DNA of 64,000 nucleotides from NCBI RefSeq assembly GCF_013364275.1, contig NZ_CP054932.1, positions 5,642,001-5,706,000 of the forward strand, read 5' to 3'. The translations under genes were made by a program, and so were the position numbers. The notes beneath the pieces were generated by a model that saw nothing but the letters and a program-made list of their open reading frames with translations, was not told where the DNA came from and did not search any database. Positions 58,661 through 64,000 of this stretch are shown here, piece by piece. The DNA is from Actinomadura sp. NAK00032. GTDB taxonomy: Bacteria > Actinomycetota > Actinomycetes > Streptosporangiales > Streptosporangiaceae. How positions within the stretch are numbered: the stretch's first letter is position 1; the number at the start of each line of letters is the position of its first letter.

Positions 58661-59655
58661 CTGACTGCTCCCAGGGGATGCTCGGCCAGGTGATCGGCGA
58701 GGCGCGCCAATCCCTGCGCGGTGCTGACGGAAGGGGTGTAGCCGAGGTCGCGGCGGGCCGCGGAGATGTCGAACCAGTGCGCCGTGGACGCCTGCCCGAC
58801 CAGGAACCGGGTCAGCGGCGGTTCGGCGCGCACGCCGGGCAGGCCGAAGAGCAGTTCGAGGGCGGCGGCCGCCAGGATCGCCGGTGCCACCGGCACGCGG
58901 CGGGTCACCGGTGGAAGCCCTGCGGCCTTCAGGAGTCCGTTGATCCAGTGTCCGAAGGGGGCCGGTTCGTCCTGGGTGATGAAGTAGGCGCGTCCGTTGA
59001 GCGGCGAGCCCGGGGCGAGCCTGTCCAGGGCGAGGACGTGGGCGTCGGCGGCGTTGTCGATGTAGACGGTGTCGATGGTCTTGTCCGCCGCCCCGATCAG
59101 GCGCAGGCGGGAGCCCGCGGCGGCCAGGCCCGGGAGGAAGTGCGGGTCGCCCGGGCCCCAGATGAGGTGGGGGCGCAGCGCGGCGGCGGGGATCCCCCGT
59201 CCGGCGGCGCCCAGGACGAGCCCCTCGGCGGCGGCCTTGGTGCGCGGGTAGTGCGCCCGGAAACGGCGGGCGTAGGGCAGGGACTCGTCCGCGCCCTCCA
59301 GGTCGTGTCCGTCGTGCACCACGCTGGGCGAGGACGTGTAGACCAGGCGGGCGCCGACGCGCGCGCACGCCGCCAGGACATGCCGGGTCCCGTCCACGTT
59401 GACCTGCTCGTACTCGCGGCGCCGCCCACCGACCCCGGCCTTGGCCGCGCAGTGCACGACCGCGTCGCACCAGTCGGCGGCGGCCAGGACCGCGTCCCGG
59501 TCGCGGATGTCGGCCAGGTGCTGGACGACGCCGAGGTCGTCCAGCTCGCGGGAGCGGCGGCGCTGCAGGGCGTGGACGATGTCGCCGCGCACCGCCAGCC
59601 GCCGGCAGACCGCCGCGCCCAGGAACCCGCCGCCTCCGGTGACCAGGACTCTCAT
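58657..59655 (-). CDS. oleD: OleD, 2-alkyl-3-oxoalkanoate reductase
   Basis: A 332-residue extended short-chain dehydrogenase. TGGGGFLG at 6-13 is the NAD(P) motif, TSS at 107-109, and YPRTK (Tyr136, Lys140) the catalytic pair. It reduces the beta-keto acid from OleA to the beta-hydroxy acid. The ATG overlaps the oleC stop (ATGA). Close relatives include 3-beta-hydroxysteroid dehydrogenase-like and NAD-epimerase proteins, but OleD is favoured by operon context. Confidence 0.88.
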   Translation of the reverse strand: MRVLVTGGGGFLGAAVCRRLAVRGDIVHALQRRRSRELDDLGVVQHLADIRDRDAVLAAADWCDAVVHCAAKAGVGGRRREYEQVNVDGTRHVLAACARVGARLVYTSSPSVVHDGHDLEGADESLPYARRFRAHYPRTKAAAEGLVLGAAGRGIPAAALRPHLIWGPGDPHFLPGLAAAGSRLRLIGAADKTIDTVYIDNAADAHVLALDRLAPGSPLNGRAYFITQDEPAPFGHWINGLLKAAGLPPVTRRVPVAPAILAAAALELLFGLPGVRAEPPLTRFLVGQASTAHWFDISAARRDLGYTPSVSTAQGLARLADHLAEHPLGAVR

Positions 59656-61304
59656 CGGCCGCGCCCCTCCAGCTTGCGGGCGGCCCAGCGGGCCAGCTCG
59701 TGGCGGCGGATCTTGCTGTGGTGGCGGGCGTCCATGGGCAGGTCGCGGTGCACCAGGACGTCGCGGATCCCAGCGGCCGGTGCGCGCTCCCCCGCCGCGT
59801 CCAGGACCGCCGCGATGAGGCCGGGACGCTCCCGGCGGCCGAGTTCGGGCACCGGTTCGACGACGAGCACCGGCCGCTGCGCGCCCGCGGGGCCGACGCC
59901 GACCAGTGCGGCCCGCCGCAGGCCCGGGACGTCGGCGAACAGCGGTTCGACCTCCTCGGTGCACAGGTCCCCGCGGCCGGTCCGGACGCGCTCGGACTTG
60001 CGGCCCGCGAACCACAGCCGGCCCTCGTCGTCGATGCGGCCCAGGTCGCCGGTGCGGTGCCAGTCGCGGCGGCCGTCGGGGATGCGGGCCAGTTCGGTCG
60101 CGGCCGGGTCGTCCAGGTAGGGGTCGGCGACCATCGGGGCCGACACGGCGATCTCCCCGAGGGCGCCGGCGGGCACGGGCAGGTCGTCGCTCCAGCGGCG
60201 GACCGCGCCGTCGGTGACGGGGATGACACGGACCCGGACGCCGGGCAGCGGCTCGCCCAGGCAGGTCCCGGCCCCGGCGGCGGTGGCCGCGTCGGTGCCG
60301 GCGTGCTCGCGGCTCTCGATCGCCGCGACCGGCAGGCACTCGGTGGCCCCGTACACCGACAGCAGCCGCGCCCGGTCGCGGATCACCGCGCGCATCCGCT
60401 CGCGGGTGCCGGCGGGCAGCGGCGCGCCCGCGGCGAGGACGTGCCGCAGCGGCTCCAGGACGATCCCGCGGTCCAGGCAGTGGCGGGCCAGCCGGTCCAG
60501 CAGCGCGGGCGGCGCGAACATGGCCGTCGCCCCGTGGCGCAGGACGGCGGCGCTCAGCGCGGCCGGGTCGGCCCGGCCGGGATGCCGCGGGTCGGTGTCC
60601 GGGACGAGCGCGGCGGCGCCGAACGCCGTCGCGGCCAGGGCGAACGGCGCGAACGCCGACAGCATCACCGAGCCGGGCGACAGGACGTCCAGCGCGTCGA
60701 GCGCGTCCACCTGCGCGGCCAGCTGCCGGTGCCGCAGCGGCACCCCCTTCGGCGGCCCGGTCGAGCCGGAGGTGTAGCCGATCAGCGCGACGTCGTCCAT
60801 CCGCGGCTCCGGCCAGTGCCGCGGGTCGCCGGCCGCGGCCTCGCGCAGGGCGTCCATGCCGGCTCCCCAGGTGAGCCATCGGGGGCCGACGGTCACCACG
60901 ACGCGCGCGCTTCTGGCCCAGCCGAGCACCAGTCGTGCGGCCTGGGCGCGCGGTATCGCGATGTACGCCTCGGGCTCGGCCCGCCGCAGGCACCGGCGGA
61001 TCTCACCGAACGGCAGGCCCGGATCCACCAGGACCGGGACGGCCCGCAGGCGGGCCAGCGCCAGGACGGCCGCCCAGAGCTCCGGGCCCGGCGGCACCAT
61101 CACCGCCGTGCGCGTGCCCTCGCCCACCCCGGCGCGGGCCAGCGCCGCCGCGGTCTCGGCGACCAGTTCCGACAGCTGCGCGAACGTCGTCGCCTCGCCG
61201 TCGGGGCGGCGGCAGGCGACCGCGTCCGGCCGCCGGTGGCGCCACCATCCGGCGCGCAGGTACAGCGGGCTGACGGCCGGGGACCGCTCCTGGATCACGG
61301 TCAC
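59652..61304 (-). CDS. oleC: OleC, ATP-dependent beta-lactone synthetase
   Basis: A 550-residue AMP-forming-superfamily protein: core motif GYTSGSTGPPKG at about 176-187, adenosine-contact YGATECLPVA, WHRTGDLGRIDDEGRLWFAGRKSERV and a C-terminal HHSKIRRHELARW. OleC closes a beta-hydroxy acid to a beta-lactone with ATP and does not make a CoA ester. The start is GTG at 61304, overlapping the oleA stop by 4 bp. Family assignment rests on the OleA/D/B context and on the TSGSTGPPKG motif. Confidence 0.88.
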   Translation of the reverse strand: MTVIQERSPAVSPLYLRAGWWRHRRPDAVACRRPDGEATTFAQLSELVAETAAALARAGVGEGTRTAVMVPPGPELWAAVLALARLRAVPVLVDPGLPFGEIRRCLRRAEPEAYIAIPRAQAARLVLGWARSARVVVTVGPRWLTWGAGMDALREAAAGDPRHWPEPRMDDVALIGYTSGSTGPPKGVPLRHRQLAAQVDALDALDVLSPGSVMLSAFAPFALAATAFGAAALVPDTDPRHPGRADPAALSAAVLRHGATAMFAPPALLDRLARHCLDRGIVLEPLRHVLAAGAPLPAGTRERMRAVIRDRARLLSVYGATECLPVAAIESREHAGTDAATAAGAGTCLGEPLPGVRVRVIPVTDGAVRRWSDDLPVPAGALGEIAVSAPMVADPYLDDPAATELARIPDGRRDWHRTGDLGRIDDEGRLWFAGRKSERVRTGRGDLCTEEVEPLFADVPGLRRAALVGVGPAGAQRPVLVVEPVPELGRRERPGLIAAVLDAAGERAPAAGIRDVLVHRDLPMDARHHSKIRRHELARWAARKLEGRGR

Positions 61305-62329
61305 CACCTGGCCAGGACGATTCCGGCGCTGACCCCGCTGGCCAGGCCGACGAGCGCGACGAGGTCGCCGCGCCGCACGCGGCCGGACTCCACCGCCATC
61401 GCCAGTTGCACGGGCAGGGTGGCGGCGACCATGTTGCCGTGCTGGACGATCGTGACGACGACCTTGCCCGGCGGGATCCCGGCGTGGTCGCAGAACTTCC
61501 ACAGCATCGGCAGCGACGCCTGGTGGACGCAGACGGCCGCGCAGTCGTCCCAGGTCAGGCCGAGGTCGGTGAGCGGCTTGCGGAACAGGGCGGGGTCGAT
61601 GCTCTCGAAGCCCCGCAGGAGGGCGCGGGCGTCGACCAGCAGCGGGCCGTAGTGCGGCGCCGGGGTCGACGGATCGCTGGAGGCGTCCAGCACGCGGACG
61701 ACGGCGCCCTCCCACGCGGCGGAGTGGGCGGCGGAGTGGTGCGCCAGCACGCCGGGCGCGGAGCCCGCCTCCAGCAGCAGGGCGGCGCCGACGTCGCTGA
61801 CGGTGTAGCCGGCCGCGACGGCGTAGAACTCCTCGACGCCGCGCACGCTCCACGGGGTGATGGCGCTGGGCAGTTCGCCGCAGCAGACGAGCACGCGCCG
61901 GTACCGGCCGCCGGTGATCAGCGCGTCGGCCAGCTCGATGGCGGTCAGCACGCCGTTGCAGGCGTTGCGCACGTCGAAGACGGGGCACCGGGCGCCGAGC
62001 GCGGCCGCGACGAGGTGCGCGGTGGCGGGCTCGACGACGTCGGCGGACACTCCCGCGTAGATCAGCAGGTCCACGTCGGCGGGGGCGACGCCGGCGCCGT
62101 CCAGCAGCTTGCGGCACGCGGCGGCGGCCAGGTCGGACGGGCCGTCCTGCGGCGCGGCGACGTGCCTGCGCCGCACCCCGCTGGCCCTGAGGATCAGGCC
62201 GCGCGGGACGTCCAGGCCCGGGTTGCGCTCGGCGAGCCGGTCCTCCAGTTCGGCGGTGGTCAGCGTGGTCTCCGGCAGGTGCGCGGCCACCGCGGCCAGC
62301 CGGGTCCACGGCGCGCCCTCGCCGGTCAC
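61301..62329 (-). CDS. oleA: OleA, head-to-head acyl condensing thiolase
   Basis: A 342-residue KAS III/thiolase-fold enzyme. The catalytic triad Cys124 (RNACNG), His269 (VHQASL) and Asn299 (QHGNM) is complete, and Glu100 in VVEPATA matches the OleA glutamate base that FabH lacks. It joins two acyl thioesters head to head to a beta-keto acid. I choose the GTG at 62329: it overlaps the PKS stop (GTGA) and has GGGAG upstream. The coupled PKS suggests one of its acyl substrates is a polyketide chain (inference). Confidence 0.88.
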   Translation of the reverse strand: MTGEGAPWTRLAAVAAHLPETTLTTAELEDRLAERNPGLDVPRGLILRASGVRRRHVAAPQDGPSDLAAAACRKLLDGAGVAPADVDLLIYAGVSADVVEPATAHLVAAALGARCPVFDVRNACNGVLTAIELADALITGGRYRRVLVCCGELPSAITPWSVRGVEEFYAVAAGYTVSDVGAALLLEAGSAPGVLAHHSAAHSAAWEGAVVRVLDASSDPSTPAPHYGPLLVDARALLRGFESIDPALFRKPLTDLGLTWDDCAAVCVHQASLPMLWKFCDHAGIPPGKVVVTIVQHGNMVAATLPVQLAMAVESGRVRRGDLVALVGLASGVSAGIVLARW

Positions 62330-64000
62330 CGGCTCCCACCCGTCGGGACGGCCGCCACCGGGTCGGGCTCCGGTGGTCGTGGGCGCGGGGGTGAGGGAGG
62401 TGTGGGAGTCGCGGCATCGGTGGTGGACAGCCCCAGGCGGACCAGGACGATCTGGGCGATGTCGGCGATGGTTCCACCGCTGCGCAGCAGTTCCAGGGGC
62501 GGGATATCGATGCCGTACCGGGTCCGCACGGAGGCCATCAGCTCGCCGCCCATCAGGGAGTCCATCCCGTACTCGTCCAGCCGGCGGTCGACGGCGATCT
62601 GGCCGGCCGGCAGGAGCAGCACCTCCGAGAGGACCTGCCTGATCTCCGCGACGAGGAAGGCGAGGGCCTGCTCGCGGTCCATGGCGGCCAGCGCCTCCAG
62701 CACCCGCGTCCGGTCGGTGCCCTCCTCGTCCAGGCCGGCGGGCAGCAGCGCCGCCGTCATCGGACGCCGCAGGCCGGGCATGACCTGGCTGAGCCGGCCC
62801 CAGTCGCACCGGCCCACCATCGCCACGCCGGCCTGCTCGGCCAGCATGTCCTCGATCGCGGCGAGCGCCTCCGCCGGGCGGGTCGCCTCACCGCCGAACA
62901 CCGCCGCCAGCGTCCCGCCCTGGGCGTCGCGGGCCAGCACGCCGGTCTCGCTGAGCGCCCCGAGGGCCACCGTGAGCGCCGTCCTGCCGCGCCGGCGGCG
63001 GAGCCGGGCCAGCGCCTCCAGGTAGAGGTTGGCCGCCGCGTACGCGGACTGGCCGATGTTGCCGAGCGCCGAGATGGAGGAGTACATGACGAACATGTCC
63101 AGGTCGCGGTCACCGGTGAGGTCGTCCAGGACCAGGGCCCCGGCGATCTTCGGGTGCAGGACCGCGCGGATCCGGTCGTCGGACAGTTCGGCGAGCGGCG
63201 CGTCGTCCAGGTGCATCGCCGCGTGGACGACGCCGCGCAGCGGACGGCCGTCGGCGTCCATGTCGCGCAGGACCCGCTCCATGGCGGCGCGGTCGGCGGC
63301 GTCCGCCGCGTAGGCGCGGGCGTCGGCGCCCAGGGCGCGCAGGTCGGCCAGCAGACCGGGCGCCTCGGGCGTCCCCGCGCCGCGGCGGCCGACGAGGGCC
63401 AGATGGCGGGCGCCGCGGCGGGCCAGCCAGCGGGCGGTGGCGGCGCCGAACCCGGTCAGCCCGCCGGTGACCAGGTAGGTGCCGTCGGGGTCCAGGGCCG
63501 GCACCGTCCGCCGGGGCCGCACGCCGAACGGCTCGTCGTGCCCGAACGAGACGACGATCTTCCCGATGTGGCGGGACGAGCCCATCAGCGCGAACGCCTC
63601 CCCCACCCGGGCGGCGGGGAGGACGGTGTGCGGCAGCGCGGTGACGCCGCCGGTCCGCATCAGGGGGTAGCAGGCGGTGATCTCCCGGGCGGCGCGCTCG
63701 GGGTCCTTCCACTGCAGGGTGCCCACGTCCACCCCGAACAGCGAGATGTTGTCGCCGAACGGCCGCAGCAGCAGCGGCTTGTTCTCGAAGATGTCGCGCT
63801 TGCCCAGCTCGATGAACCGGCCGCCGTGCCGCAGCACCTCCAGGCCGCGGGTGATCGCCTCCCCGGCGAGGGAGTTGAGGACGACGTCCACGCCGCGCCC
63901 GTCCGTCAGCTCCATGACCTGGTCGGCGAAGCGGAGGCTCCGCGAGTCCAGCACGTGCTCGGCGCCGAGCGCGCGCAGCAGGTCGCGTTTGGCGGGCGAG
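62326..64000 (-). CDS. Modular polyketide synthase, ER-KR-ACP end (partial, N-terminus off the right edge)
   Basis: The visible 558 residues hold, in order, the C-terminal part of an enoyl reductase (DVVLNSLAGEAITRGLEVL, SLFGVDVGTLQ), a ketoreductase (cofactor GGLTGFGAATARWLARRG, catalytic SAYAAANLYLEAL with Tyr and Asn, and HPK) and an acyl carrier domain with the phosphopantetheine site YGMDSLMGG. No thioesterase follows; a Pro-rich tail ends the protein. This is the finish of a highly reducing module. Its stop overlaps the oleA start by 4 bp. The KS, AT and DH are beyond the window. Confidence 0.92.
   Translation of the reverse strand, partial: SPAKRDLLRALGAEHVLDSRSLRFADQVMELTDGRGVDVVLNSLAGEAITRGLEVLRHGGRFIELGKRDIFENKPLLLRPFGDNISLFGVDVGTLQWKDPERAAREITACYPLMRTGGVTALPHTVLPAARVGEAFALMGSSRHIGKIVVSFGHDEPFGVRPRRTVPALDPDGTYLVTGGLTGFGAATARWLARRGARHLALVGRRGAGTPEAPGLLADLRALGADARAYAADAADRAAMERVLRDMDADGRPLRGVVHAAMHLDDAPLAELSDDRIRAVLHPKIAGALVLDDLTGDRDLDMFVMYSSISALGNIGQSAYAAANLYLEALARLRRRRGRTALTVALGALSETGVLARDAQGGTLAAVFGGEATRPAEALAAIEDMLAEQAGVAMVGRCDWGRLSQVMPGLRRPMTAALLPAGLDEEGTDRTRVLEALAAMDREQALAFLVAEIRQVLSEVLLLPAGQIAVDRRLDEYGMDSLMGGELMASVRTRYGIDIPPLELLRSGGTIADIAQIVLVRLGLSTTDAATPTPPSPPRPRPPEPDPVAAVPTGGSR

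Noticed and set aside
57746..62329. The ole genes as a lipstatin-type beta-lactone cluster
   Set aside because: An oleB decarboxylase is present and no formyltransferase or peptide synthetase is seen, so an olefin end product fits better. The lactone option is kept only as a secondary possibility.
1..64000. CRISPR arrays, insertion sequences and riboswitches
   Set aside because: I found no regularly spaced repeats, transposase motifs or recognisable riboswitch cores on either strand by eye.

Overview
The window is GC-rich (about 70 percent or more by eye) chromosomal DNA of an actinomycete. Supporting signs are frequent GTG and TTG starts, strong third-position G/C bias, a complete four-gene conservon, F420-type LLM and PPOX proteins, a mycothiol-type maleylpyruvate isomerase homologue, DUF6230/DUF6114 proteins and actinobacterial PolA and QcrB features. 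A Streptosporangiales (Actinomadura-like) host is my inference only. I see no insertion sequence, prophage or CRISPR array.

Left part (1-20 kb). An aromatic hydroxylase (cut by the left edge), an inorganic pyrophosphatase and a maleylacetate reductase lie beside polA, an LLM oxidoreductase and a secreted M28 peptidase. A conservon (cvnA-B-C-D, 8.0-12.0 kb) follows. From 12 to 20 kb is an aromatic-acid block: a TetR gene divergent from an acyl-CoA dehydrogenase, then benzoate-CoA ligase, boxC and boxB on the minus strand (aerobic benzoyl-CoA epoxidation route), a divergent PaaX-type regulator and a hotdog thioesterase. No boxA reductase is present.

Middle (20-46 kb). Iron-sulfur and NrfD membrane subunits of a formate-dehydrogenase-like complex lack a catalytic subunit. 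They are followed by DoxX, a secreted beta-rich protein, a hemerythrin-like protein without obvious ligands, a lone cytochrome b, TetR and Crp regulators, a small-protein/erythromycin-esterase/DUF427 run, an AraC regulator divergent from an exported intradiol dioxygenase, a DUF2637 membrane protein with a duplicated C-terminal module, and a secreted TIM-barrel-like protein. Next come a LacI-controlled ABC importer operon ending in an SDR gene (41.4 down to 35.4 kb), a DHA2 efflux pump, a sirtuin, a PPOX protein and a serine hydrolase.

Right part (46-64 kb). A lone hypF, an ArsR-SRPBCC pair, a flavin reductase/LLM pair, a MerR regulator with a textbook MerR promoter in front of a maleylpyruvate-isomerase-like gene, YceI, a USP protein, a CHAP peptidase with an internal membrane segment, and tRNA-Gly, -Cys and -Val genes. 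After a gene-free stretch with GC hairpins come TetR and DUF6230/DUF6114. The right end holds the most striking locus: a modular polyketide synthase (ER-KR-ACP end visible, continuing off the edge) followed by oleA, oleC, oleD and oleB, every junction being a 4-bp start/stop overlap. This reads as one translationally coupled operon that would join a polyketide chain to the Ole head-to-head condensation, beta-lactone and olefin pathway.
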